Part shown: positions 18,722 through 27,103 of the stretch, piece after piece
Layout of the letters: every line of letters starts with the position of its first letter
Numbering within the stretch: position 1 is the first letter of the stretch
From: Christiangramia fulva
GTDB taxonomy: Bacteria > Bacteroidota > Bacteroidia > Flavobacteriales > Flavobacteriaceae
Assembly (NCBI RefSeq): GCF_003024155.1
Contig: NZ_CP028136.1
Coordinates: 3,844,001-3,908,000 of the forward strand
Direction of reading: 5' to 3'
DNA: 64,000 nucleotides
Made by a program: the position numbers and the translations under genes
The notes under the pieces: generated by a model
The model's input: only the letters and a program-made list of their open reading frames with translations
Told to the model about the DNA's origin: nothing
Databases searched by the model: none

Positions 18722-20407
18722 ATGAGCCATAAACCAGAAAAAATCAGGCGTTATTACAAATTCATCCGGTTCATGCTAAAGTACTGGAACAGTGATATTT
18801 TTCGAAAAACCAGTGCCATTGCCATGGACGAAGGTTACGATGATGACGATGATGAAAGGAATGAACATAAATTCGAGCAATCTCCGCAGGAACTCGTAGA
18901 AGATCTAAAAGACATGGGGCCAACTTATATCAAGCTGGGCCAACTACTATCTACCCGTCCCGATCTACTGCCAGACGAATATCTGGATGCACTCGCAAAT
19001 TTACAGGATAATATTTCGCCGGTTCCTTTTGAAGATGTTAGAGAAATTGTGGAAGAAGAACTGGGAACGAAAATTTCAAAAGCTTTTAATTTTTTTGAAG
19101 AAAAACCCATTGCCAGCGCTTCTATTGGCCAGGTACACCGCGCAGAATTACTTTCAGGGCAACCAGTGGCAGTAAAGGTACAGAGGCCGGGAATTAAAGA
19201 TCAGTTTCTCAAGGACCTGGAAACGCTTGATGAAATGACCAAAATGGCCGTAAAGCACCTGGAAAAAGCCAAAACTTATGCCCTGGACGAGGTTTTTGCC
19301 GAATTGAGGCATGTACTTCTTAATGAACTCGACTATAAAAAGGAAGCTCAGAATCTTAAAACTTTAAAAAGAAATCTCCGGGATTATGAGCATATAATCG
19401 TACCGGCTCCCATTAACGACTACAGCTCAACGAGGGTCCTCACCATGGAATTTGTTTCCGGTAAGAAGATCACTTCTCTTTCACCTTTGCGCCAGATAGA
19501 AAGTGATTTTTCTGAACTGGTCGAAGAGCTTGTGGAAGCCTACCTTCAACAAATTATCAATGACGGATTTGCACATGCCGATCCCCATCCCGGAAACATA
19601 AAGTTCACCGCGGAGAATAAGATCGCGCTGATAGACCTGGGAATGGTAGCGAGATTTAGCCCTCATTTACAGGATCAATTAATTGCCCTTCTTCTGGCAA
19701 TGAGCAAGAGCAATGGAGAAAAGGCTGCCGATGTTCTGCTGAAGATGAGCGAACAGAATGAATGGTCAGATAAACATAAGTTTACCAAGACAGTCACGCA
19801 GGTGATCATGGAAAGTAAAGACAGCCGGGCCAAAGATCTTGAAACCGGTAGAATTCTTATTCAGCTTAATCGTCTGGCCGTAAATACGCATATTAAACTT
19901 CCTGTAGAAATAAATATTCTTGGGAAGATACTTCTTAATCTTGACCAGATAATAGCCATGCTTGATCCCGATTATGATCTTAGAATGGCGATCCATGACA
20001 ATGTTACCGGGATCATGCGCAAGAAAATGCTGAGCGAGTTAAAACCTGAAAACTTCTTCGAATTGATCCTTGAGACGAAAAATTTTCTGGAAAAAATGCC
20101 GGGGCGAATGAACAGAATTTCAGAAAACCTTGCCAATAATGAGCTGAAGATCGAGATCGATGCCATTGATGAAAAGCGGGTTACCGACGGGTTTCAAAAA
20201 GTGGCGAACCGCATTACCCTGGGGCTTATCATTGCCGCGACCATTATTGGGGCTTCAATGCTGATGCAGGTTCCTTCAGATTTTACTATTTTCGGCTATC
20301 CGGGCTTAGCGATGATCTTTTTTCTGCTCGCAGCTGCCGGCGGAATAATGCTTACTTATGTAATTATTTTCCGGGATGAAAATCTGGATGATAATAAGAA
20401 AATTTAA
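18722..20407 (+). CDS. ABC1/UbiB family atypical kinase-like protein
   Basis: The 561-residue protein belongs to the ABC1/AarF/UbiB family of atypical kinases or ATPases, which support ubiquinone or other quinone-lipid metabolism. Visible motifs are the KxGQ-type YIKLGQLLSTRPDLLP, the Ala-rich loop ASASIGQVHRAEL that replaces the usual P-loop, VAVKVQRPG with the invariant Lys, HADPHPGN in the catalytic loop and LIDLGMVARF for the metal-binding DFG equivalent. Two hydrophobic helices near the C-terminus (about 495-550) would anchor it in the membrane, as in UbiB. An acidic DDDDDER run lies near residue 42. Flavobacteria use menaquinone, so a strict ubiquinone role is unlikely; the substrate is unknown. 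It follows the antiporter and may be co-transcribed. Confidence 0.9.
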   Translation: MSHKPEKIRRYYKFIRFMLKYWNSDIFRKTSAIAMDEGYDDDDDERNEHKFEQSPQELVEDLKDMGPTYIKLGQLLSTRPDLLPDEYLDALANLQDNISPVPFEDVREIVEEELGTKISKAFNFFEEKPIASASIGQVHRAELLSGQPVAVKVQRPGIKDQFLKDLETLDEMTKMAVKHLEKAKTYALDEVFAELRHVLLNELDYKKEAQNLKTLKRNLRDYEHIIVPAPINDYSSTRVLTMEFVSGKKITSLSPLRQIESDFSELVEELVEAYLQQIINDGFAHADPHPGNIKFTAENKIALIDLGMVARFSPHLQDQLIALLLAMSKSNGEKAADVLLKMSEQNEWSDKHKFTKTVTQVIMESKDSRAKDLETGRILIQLNRLAVNTHIKLPVEINILGKILLNLDQIIAMLDPDYDLRMAIHDNVTGIMRKKMLSELKPENFFELILETKNFLEKMPGRMNRISENLANNELKIEIDAIDEKRVTDGFQKVANRITLGLIIAATIIGASMLMQVPSDFTIFGYPGLAMIFFLLAAAGGIMLTYVIIFRDENLDDNKKI

Positions 20408-20426
20408 GCTTCATTCATATTTAGAT

Positions 20427-20452
20427 GTAATTTTTCAACTTGAAAAAATTAC
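20427..20452. terminator. AT-rich inverted repeat between convergent genes
   Basis: GTAATTTTTCAA (20427-20438) is complementary to TTGAAAAAATTAC (20440-20452) with one extra A. It lies in the 127-base gap between the convergent UbiB-family and thrC genes, where a bidirectional terminator would be expected. Its low GC content makes this uncertain. Confidence 0.35.
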
Positions 20453-20534
20453 CAATTTTAGGTATATTTTGAAAAAGTCCAAAATGAACAAAAACACATC
20501 AATATCATTAGGTGATTATTGTAAAATATTAATT

Positions 20535-21830
20535 TTAGTCTAAAAGAAATCCTTTCAGGTCTTCGTAATTGCTGATCTGGAGGGATTTTTTTTGTTTATT
20601 TTCCAGTTTCCTGATCGGCTCCGGAATTTCAACTTTTTCATTGATCACTCCTTCCACAGTTTCCAAAAATTTCACCGGATGAGCGGTTTCCAGAAAAACT
20701 CCTTCAAAATCAATATTTTCTTTTAAAAACTGCTTTAATCCAAGGTAACCCACGGCACCGTGAGGATCCATTAAATAACCGCTTTTCTGATAAACTTCTG
20801 AAATTGCCTTTTTCGTGGCCTCGTCATCAAAACTGTAGGATGAAAGTGCATTTTTCACATTCTCATACCTGTTTTCAAAAAGCTGCAGGATACGCACAAA
20901 GTTGCTGGGATCACCTACATCCATCGCGTTCGAAATCGTTGCTTTACTGGGCTTTGCCTTATATTCTGAAGTTTTCAAATACTCTGTTACCGTATCATTT
21001 ACATTCGTTGAAGCCACAAAATGATCGATTGGCAGACCCATTTGCCTGGCCAGTAAGCCTGCACAAATATTTCCGAAATTGCCGCTGGGAACCGAAAAAA
21101 CAAGTTTTTTCTTCTTCGGTTGCAGTTGTTGAAAAGCAAAGAAATAATAGAACATTTGTGGCAGCCAGCGCGCAAGATTGATGGAATTTGCCGAAGTAAG
21201 CATTCTTTTTTTCTGAATTTCATCATCAAGAAACGCCTGTTTTACCATTCTCTGGCAATCGTCAAAAACGCCATCTACTTCTAAAGCCGTGATATTCTGG
21301 CCCAGGGTGGTAAGCTGTCTTTCCTGAATTTCACTAACTTTTCCTTTCGGATATAGGATCACTACATCGATGCCTTCAACCCCCAGAAAACCATTTGCCA
21401 CGGCCCCACCGGTATCACCAGAGGTCGCAACGAGAACGGTAGCTTTTCCATGATTCCCTTTTTTGATAAAATATCCAAGGCAGCCAGCCATAAATCGCGC
21501 GCCAACATCTTTAAAAGCCAGCGTTGGACCATGATATAACTCAAGACTTGAAATATTATCTTCCACAGGAACCACCGGAAAATTAAAATCAAGAGTTTCA
21601 AAAATGATCTTTTTTAGTTCCTCATCCGGAATTTCTCCGCCCACAAATTCTTTAATAACCTGAAAAGCGATCTCATGTCTCCCAAGATCTAACAAACTAT
21701 CGATAAAATCTTTGCTGAGGGTAGGAATCCTTTCCGGAAAATAAAGTCCTTTATCAGGGGCAATTCCTCTGATAACGGCATCTTCAAAATTACTTTTATG
21801 CTGATTGTTATTTAAACTGAAATACTTCAT
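20535..21830 (-). CDS. thrC: Threonine synthase
   Basis: The 431-residue PLP enzyme converts O-phosphohomoserine to threonine. The PLP-binding Lys is in LYHGPTLAFKDVGARFM (about residue 111), and the phosphate-binding loop SGDTGGAVANGFLG follows. Length and layout match the fold type II threonine synthases of the ThrC group that lack a SAM-regulated N-terminal domain. It is the last gene of thrA-thrB-thrC, 9 bases after thrB. The ATG at 21830 is preceded by A-rich sequence. Confidence 0.95.
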   Translation of the reverse strand: MKYFSLNNNQHKSNFEDAVIRGIAPDKGLYFPERIPTLSKDFIDSLLDLGRHEIAFQVIKEFVGGEIPDEELKKIIFETLDFNFPVVPVEDNISSLELYHGPTLAFKDVGARFMAGCLGYFIKKGNHGKATVLVATSGDTGGAVANGFLGVEGIDVVILYPKGKVSEIQERQLTTLGQNITALEVDGVFDDCQRMVKQAFLDDEIQKKRMLTSANSINLARWLPQMFYYFFAFQQLQPKKKKLVFSVPSGNFGNICAGLLARQMGLPIDHFVASTNVNDTVTEYLKTSEYKAKPSKATISNAMDVGDPSNFVRILQLFENRYENVKNALSSYSFDDEATKKAISEVYQKSGYLMDPHGAVGYLGLKQFLKENIDFEGVFLETAHPVKFLETVEGVINEKVEIPEPIRKLENKQKKSLQISNYEDLKGFLLD

Positions 21831-21839
21831 GTAACTTGT

Positions 21840-22760
21840 TTATAGAATTTTCACTCCTTCATTACTAATTCCGGAAAGATGTAAATTGAAATCTATTCCT
21901 TTTTTGCAGTAGAAATTTTGAATAGAATCCCGAACCTTTTCCGCGACCTTTTCTCCTTTACAAAGCGCAAAAACCGAAGGTCCGGAACCTGAAATTCCAA
22001 AACCCAAAGCACCTTCTTCTTTAGATAATTTCTGAAGTTCTGAAAAATAAGGAATAAGAATAGAGCGAACCGGTTCAACGATCTCATCTTTCAGACTGCG
22101 GCCCAAAAGCTCATAATCATTTGAATATAAAGCGCTGACAAAAGCACCCAAATTTCCCCACTGGGAAATGGCATTCCTCAGGCTAACATTTTGTTTGATG
22201 ATCGAACGGGAATCGCGGGTTTTGATCTCAATAAGCGGGTGCAAAATCACCATTTTCAAATCTGGCGGCACCGGAAGGCTGATTACCTCAAGAGGTTCAT
22301 AACTTCTGATAAGGCTAAAACCACCCAACAAAGCCGGCGCAACATTATCGGCATGAGCATTGCCACTGGCAAGCATTTCCCCGGCCATGGCAAAAGGAAT
22401 TAATTCTTTTAAAGTATAAGGTTCACCCAATAAATAGTTCACCGCATAAACAGCTCCAGCAGAACTTGCCGCGCTACTACCGATGCCGCTGCCGGGAAGG
22501 ATCTTTTTATCGATCTCGATATCGAAACCTTTATCAGAGCCTAATCTTGTCAGCAATGATTTAACCGCTACTCCAGCCACATTTTTATCGGCTTCCATAG
22601 GTAAATCCTGACCAGTAATTTTGGTAATTCTCACCTCATTTAGATCATTCTCGCGAATGATCATCTCGTCACCCACATTGTCAAGACAGCAGCCCAAAAC
22701 ATCAAATCCGCAGGAAAGATTAGCCACCGTGGCCGGAGCGAAAACTTTAATTTCTTTCAT
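21840..22760 (-). CDS. thrB: Homoserine kinase
   Basis: The 306-residue GHMP kinase phosphorylates homoserine for ThrC. It has the N-terminal substrate motif KVFAPATVANLSCGFDVLG and the ATP-binding PGSGIGSSAASSAGAV at about residues 84-99, plus the C-terminal GISGSGPSVFALC. The ATG at 22760 was chosen because the conserved domain begins right there and the length then matches the family. A GTG at 22847, 8 bases past thrA, would add 29 unconserved residues. With the ATG start, 94 bases separate it from thrA. Confidence 0.94.
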   Translation of the reverse strand: MKEIKVFAPATVANLSCGFDVLGCCLDNVGDEMIIRENDLNEVRITKITGQDLPMEADKNVAGVAVKSLLTRLGSDKGFDIEIDKKILPGSGIGSSAASSAGAVYAVNYLLGEPYTLKELIPFAMAGEMLASGNAHADNVAPALLGGFSLIRSYEPLEVISLPVPPDLKMVILHPLIEIKTRDSRSIIKQNVSLRNAISQWGNLGAFVSALYSNDYELLGRSLKDEIVEPVRSILIPYFSELQKLSKEEGALGFGISGSGPSVFALCKGEKVAEKVRDSIQNFYCKKGIDFNLHLSGISNEGVKIL

Positions 22761-22854
22761 CTGTTGCTTTTTATTCGTTTTTCCATGGATTTGATGCAAA
22801 TCGGCAATAATTTTTGTTTTCGTTTCAAAATTCCTGATTTGGCTCACTTCAAAA

Positions 22855-25302
22855 TTATTTCTTTCCTATTCTAATGATATCTGCAAAAATTCCAGATGCA
22901 GTCACCTCAGCTCCCGCCCCGGCTCCTTTTACAATGAGCGGCTGCTGCGGATAACGATCGGTAAAAAACAGCACGATATTATCGCTTCCGCTAAGATTGG
23001 CAAAGGGATGCTGAGGTCCCACTTCCTGGAGTCCGACTTTTGCTTTTCCGTCTTCCAATTGCGCGACATATTTCAGCTCGGCATCTTTATCTATCGCATG
23101 CTGATAGATCTCTTTAAATTTAGGCTCATCTTCTTTTAAAATTCGGAAGAACTCTTCGTTATTTTCAGAATTAAGACTCTCCTGGGAAAGGAAATCTTCG
23201 CTTTCAATATCTTCAAGTTCCAGTTTTAATCCGCTTTCGCGGGCAAGAATCAGAATTTTACGCGCTACATCCACACCGCTTAGATCTATCTTTGGGTCTG
23301 GTTCAGTATAACCTTCCTTCATCGCCTGCTCCACAACTTTATAAAAGGGCTCAGAAGTATCGTAATTATTAAAAACAAAGTTCAGACTTCCCGAAAGTAC
23401 CGCCTGTATCTTCCTGATCCTGTCACCTGAAGCTACCAGGTTTTGCAGCGTATCGATAATAGGTAATCCCGCGCCCACATTGGTTTCATATTGAAATGAA
23501 GCTCCATATTCCCTGGCGAGGTTCTGCAGGTTGGCGTAATTTTCATAAGAATCGGCACAGGCGATCTTATTACAGGTCACTACCGAAATAGAATTGGCGA
23601 GATAATGCTTATACCATTCTGAAATTTCGGGACTGGCGGTATTATCAACAAAAATACTGTTACGCAGGTTCAACTGTTTAACCTGGTTGAAGAATTCCTG
23701 TTTATTGGCTTTCTCACCCTTTTCAAGTAATTTCTGCCAGTTTTCGAGATCAAGACCATCTTCATCAAATATCATTTTTCGGGAATTCGATAATCCCAGC
23801 ACTCGCACTTTTAATCTCAGTTTTTCAAGCAGATAATCTTCCTGTTTTTTCAGCTGATCGATAAGTTTACTTCCAACATTACCAACGCCGGTTATGAACA
23901 GGTTGAGCTCTTTGGAAGGAACTTCAAAAAACTGCTCATGAAGCGTGTTTAGTGCTTTTACCACGTCTTTCTTAGCGATCACTGCTGAAATATTCCTTTC
24001 TGAAGAACCCTGTGCAATTGCGCGAATATTGATGTTATTGTTCCCGAGGGCGCTGAACATTTTTCCGCTTAAACCATGGTGGCTTTTCATGCGATCGCCC
24101 ACCAAAGCGATGATCGCAACATTATCTTCAATTTCTACGGGTTTGATCTTATTCAATTTTATTTCAGCTTCAAAGGCTTCATCGAGGGCCGTTTTGGCAA
24201 TTTCAGCCTCATCAGCTTTCACGGCAATACAAATACTGTGTTCAGAAGAAGCCTGAGTGATCAGCACCACATTTACGTTTTCCTGAAAAAGAATCTCGAA
24301 AAACCGTTTTGAAAATCCGGGAATACCAACCATCCCGCTGCCTTCGATGTTAAGCAATTTAATAGAATCTATATGAGTTATTCCGGTAACCCAGCGAAAA
24401 TTCTTCTTGCTGGATTTCGAAATGACCGTTCCCGGTTGATCGGGGGCAAAAGTATTCTTGATATGAATTTCAATATTCTTATCTAATAAAGGCTGAAGCG
24501 TTGGTGGATAAAGCACTTTAGCACCAAAATGAGAGAGTTCCATGGCTTCTTCGTAAGAAATGTCATGCAGCGAATACGCATGCGGCACAAGGCTCGGATT
24601 TGCGGTGAACATTCCATTTACATCGGTGTAAATTATAACTTTATCAGTATCAAGAGCGCCGGCAAAAATCGCAGCGGTAAAATCTGATCCTCCGCGGCCC
24701 AATGTACTCGGAACTCCCTGTTCATTGCGAGCTACAAAACCGGGAGCTACAAATAGACCCGTGCGGTTATTTTTAAAAAATGCCTGAAGATTAGCGTAGG
24801 TCTTTTCATAATTGACCTGCACCTTTTCATTGGTATTTTTACATACAATAAGTTCACGGGAATCCACAAACTGACTATCCACTCCCTGGCTTTTAAAATA
24901 TTCGGCGATAATCAAAGAGCTTAAAATTTCCCCAAAACCGGAAATGACATGCCGGGTCTTATCTGAAAGCTCATTCAGAAGAAAAACTCCTTCAAATAAA
25001 GTCTCAAGACGATTAAATTCATTTTTTACCTTGCTGAGGATCGCGCTCTGAGAAGTTACGGGAATCAGTTCCCTCACCGCTTCAAGGTGCCTTTTCTCAT
25101 TTTTTTCAAGGATTTCTTTATAGGCCTGATCTTCTCGCGCAGCCAATTCGGCCATTAGTAAAAGATCGTTGGTAACACCACCAAAAGCCGAAAATATACT
25201 GATGACAGAATCATTTTCGAGGTGTTGCTGAACAGTTTTTGCAACCAGTTTTACCCGGTCTGGTGAGGCTAACGAAGAACCTCCAAATTTCAGGACTTGC
25301 AT
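22855..25302 (-). CDS. thrA: Bifunctional aspartokinase / homoserine dehydrogenase
   Basis: The 815-residue fusion carries the first and third steps of the aspartate pathway. The aspartokinase part (about 1-290) begins MQVLKFGGSSLASPDRV and has RGGSDFTAAIFAGAL. Two ACT domains, for allosteric control by threonine in known homologues, lie at about 310-460. The homoserine dehydrogenase part (about 465-815) has the NAD(P)-binding ITGVGNVGSKLIDQL and the catalytic region around GYTEPDPKIDLSGVDVARK. The size equals E. coli ThrA (820). It leads the thrABC operon. Upstream are a good promoter and an Ile/Thr-rich leader peptide candidate, so transcription attenuation is likely. Confidence 0.96.
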   Translation of the reverse strand: MQVLKFGGSSLASPDRVKLVAKTVQQHLENDSVISIFSAFGGVTNDLLLMAELAAREDQAYKEILEKNEKRHLEAVRELIPVTSQSAILSKVKNEFNRLETLFEGVFLLNELSDKTRHVISGFGEILSSLIIAEYFKSQGVDSQFVDSRELIVCKNTNEKVQVNYEKTYANLQAFFKNNRTGLFVAPGFVARNEQGVPSTLGRGGSDFTAAIFAGALDTDKVIIYTDVNGMFTANPSLVPHAYSLHDISYEEAMELSHFGAKVLYPPTLQPLLDKNIEIHIKNTFAPDQPGTVISKSSKKNFRWVTGITHIDSIKLLNIEGSGMVGIPGFSKRFFEILFQENVNVVLITQASSEHSICIAVKADEAEIAKTALDEAFEAEIKLNKIKPVEIEDNVAIIALVGDRMKSHHGLSGKMFSALGNNNINIRAIAQGSSERNISAVIAKKDVVKALNTLHEQFFEVPSKELNLFITGVGNVGSKLIDQLKKQEDYLLEKLRLKVRVLGLSNSRKMIFDEDGLDLENWQKLLEKGEKANKQEFFNQVKQLNLRNSIFVDNTASPEISEWYKHYLANSISVVTCNKIACADSYENYANLQNLAREYGASFQYETNVGAGLPIIDTLQNLVASGDRIRKIQAVLSGSLNFVFNNYDTSEPFYKVVEQAMKEGYTEPDPKIDLSGVDVARKILILARESGLKLELEDIESEDFLSQESLNSENNEEFFRILKEDEPKFKEIYQHAIDKDAELKYVAQLEDGKAKVGLQEVGPQHPFANLSGSDNIVLFFTDRYPQQPLIVKGAGAGAEVTASGIFADIIRIGKK

Positions 25303-25338
25303 AGCTGAAATTATTTAAAAAGATTAATTAGTATAGAT

Positions 25339-25405
25339 TAAAATACAGGTGTACAGGACGGAAAGTTATATAGCTAGAACCCCAAAAGGGGTAATAATGC
25401 CTGTA
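25339..25405 (-). promoter_or_regulatory. Candidate threonine/isoleucine attenuator structure
   Basis: On the minus strand TACAGG (25405-25400), inside the leader codons, can pair with either of two CCTGTA copies (25357-25352 and 25349-25344). The second copy is followed by TTTTAAT. A compact inner hairpin, ACCCC-TTTT-GGGGT, lies at 25392-25379. A ribosome stalled on the Ile/Thr codons would cover TACAGG and block the outer stem. The stem is short, so this is a model rather than a clear terminator. Confidence 0.35.
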
Positions 25406-25419
25406 ATAATCATTGTCAT
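25366..25419 (-). CDS. Candidate thr operon leader peptide
   Basis: This 17-codon frame, ATG to TAA, encodes MTMIITGIITPFGVLAI: five Ile and three Thr in 17 residues, in two II-T clusters. It lies between the thrA promoter and the thrA start (64 bases from the stop to the thrA ATG). Amino-acid leader peptides rich in the pathway end products (Thr, and Ile made from Thr) are the classic sensors in thr attenuation. The same frame extends upstream to a GTG at about 25476 that has an AAAGGA sequence before it, giving a 36-residue alternative. The enrichment and position support the call; translation is not proven. Confidence 0.45.
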   Translation of the reverse strand: MTMIITGIITPFGVLAI

Positions 25420-25500
25420 AACCGCAGAAGCAGAAATGTTTCCGTTGCTAATAATGATATTTGACTGAAGTCTATTCACAGGTGTCCTTTAAATGAGTGA

Positions 25501-25532
25501 TAAAGGTATACAAAATTATTTGTGGGCAAAAC
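25501..25532 (-). promoter_or_regulatory. Candidate thrA promoter
   Basis: On the minus strand GTTTTG (25532-25527) is followed after exactly 18 bases by TACCTTTA (25508-25501). This matches the Bacteroidota pattern of a TTG element and TAnnTTTG at about 17-23 bases, with one mismatch in the -7 box. Transcription would begin near 25495, giving a leader RNA of about 190 bases that contains the leader peptide. Confidence 0.6.
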
Positions 25533-25637
25533 TCTTCTTTAAAAAGAGTGAAATTTTTATGATTTCGATAATTTGAAAATAAAAAACTGCCCTTAATGAC
25601 AAAATCAAAGGCGGTTTTCAAGCATATTTTAAAATAT

Positions 25638-27101
25638 TTACAAGCCGCTGATGTAACTTCCGTAAAGATCTTTGAATTGCAAGCCTTTAGAAAATCGTTG
25701 TTTACTCAGTTTTTTGTGTTCAACCAGCGCCCAAAGAAGAAATTCTTTCATAAAATACCTGTCTTTTTCAGGAAGATCCGACTGGTATTTCTTAATCAGG
25801 TTTTCAAGTGGCGTTATGGAATCGAGCTTTTCTTTATATTCTTTTTCTGAAATATCATCTGGCAGCTCAAATCCGCTGCTCTCGAAAAACCATTCTATCA
25901 AATTGTCATAAGGAGTGGTTTCATCGGGACGTTGCAGCTTTTCAATCTTCGGAAAATAATTTGGGAATAAAGATTTGGTCGCATCCCCAATAAGCTGAAG
26001 TGCCACAAAAGCGGCTCCCTCCTGCTCTCCTTCATAGACCAGTTCGACCTTTCCCGTTATAGCAGGTATCACTCCTAAAAAATCACTGAATCTTAATAAA
26101 GTTTCCTCTTCCTTATTCTTCAAAGCCCGTCTTTCCGCGGCACTTAAAAGATTCTCATAAGCTGTGATACTCATCCTGGCGCTTACCCCACTTTTATGAT
26201 CGATAAATTCACTGTCACGGGCTTCAAAGCTTATCTGTTCCAAAAGATCTTTTGCGACCTCCGGTACATAAACCAACTCTTTTTGTCGCTCATCCAGCTG
26301 CGCCTCCTGGGCTGTTATGGTTTTTGCCACTTCAATACTTTCAGGATAATGCGTCAGGATTTGTGAACCAATGCGGTCTTTAAGCGGAGTCACGATGCTT
26401 CCCCGGTTGGTATAATCCTCAGGGTTTGCCGTAAAAACGAACTGCATATCCAATGGAAGACGCAGCTTAAAACCACGAATTTGAATATCTCCTTCCTGAA
26501 GAATATTAAAAAGTGCCACCTGAATACGGGCCTGCAGGTCGGGCAATTCATTGATCACAAAAATACTCCTGTTCGCCCTTGGGATCATTCCAAAGTGTAT
26601 AACACGATCATCAGCATAGCTCAACCGCAAATTGGCAGCTTTTATCGGGTCAACATCCCCGATAAGGTCGGCAACGGTCACATCAGGTGTCGCGAGTTTT
26701 TCAAAAAAACGTTCGTCGCGATGCACCCATGAGACAGGCGTATCATCTGCTTTTTCTTTAATTAGTTCTTTGGCATAACGGCTGATAGGCTTCAGAGGAT
26801 CGTCATTTACCTCAGAACCCTCTACTACCGGCATCCACTCATCCAGCAAACCGACCATCAGTCGTGCCAGCCGTGTTTTCGCCTGTCCGCGGAGGCCGAG
26901 CAAATTGATGTTATGCCGTGAAAGAATGGCCCTTTCAAGCTCAGGGATCACCGTATAATCGTACCCATGGATTCCCTTAAAAGAAGCTTCATTATTCCGG
27001 ATTTTCTCTTTCAAATTATCCCGAAGTTCCTCCTTTATGCTTTTGGATATATAACCCGCTTTTTTTAGTTCTCCGAGCGTTTTAATATTTTCCTTTTCCA
27101 T
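25638..27101 (-). CDS. MoxR/ChlI-type AAA+ ATPase
   Basis: The 487-residue protein is an AAA+ ATPase of the MoxR/magnesium-chelatase-I clade. The Walker A motif is in NLLGLRGQAKTRLARLM (about residue 72), the Walker B in FVINELPDL, and the sensor region in QFVFTANPEDYTNRGSIVTPLKDRIG. The C-terminal half (about 330-487) is helical and specific to this subgroup. MoxR proteins act as chaperone-like motors with VWA-domain partners in assembling or activating other proteins. The partner VWA gene is directly upstream with a 2-base gap, so the two are surely co-expressed. The client protein is unknown. Confidence 0.88.
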   Translation of the reverse strand: MEKENIKTLGELKKAGYISKSIKEELRDNLKEKIRNNEASFKGIHGYDYTVIPELERAILSRHNINLLGLRGQAKTRLARLMVGLLDEWMPVVEGSEVNDDPLKPISRYAKELIKEKADDTPVSWVHRDERFFEKLATPDVTVADLIGDVDPIKAANLRLSYADDRVIHFGMIPRANRSIFVINELPDLQARIQVALFNILQEGDIQIRGFKLRLPLDMQFVFTANPEDYTNRGSIVTPLKDRIGSQILTHYPESIEVAKTITAQEAQLDERQKELVYVPEVAKDLLEQISFEARDSEFIDHKSGVSARMSITAYENLLSAAERRALKNKEEETLLRFSDFLGVIPAITGKVELVYEGEQEGAAFVALQLIGDATKSLFPNYFPKIEKLQRPDETTPYDNLIEWFFESSGFELPDDISEKEYKEKLDSITPLENLIKKYQSDLPEKDRYFMKEFLLWALVEHKKLSKQRFSKGLQFKDLYGSYISGL

Positions 27102-27103
27102 AT

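Larger units (their letters stand above)
25303..25637. other. thr operon leader region and MoxR gene 3' region
   Basis: These 335 bases hold the thrA promoter (25501-25532), a candidate leader peptide (25366-25419) and pairing segments that could form an attenuator (25344-25405). Next to the promoter is an AT-rich inverted repeat, ACTCTT (25531-25536) with AAGAGT (25544-25549), which could end transcription of the MoxR gene. No other gene was found. Confidence 0.55.

Noticed and set aside
22761..22847. Longer homoserine kinase starting with GTG at 22847
   Set aside because: The added 29 residues are unlike the family, which begins right at the ATG at 22760.
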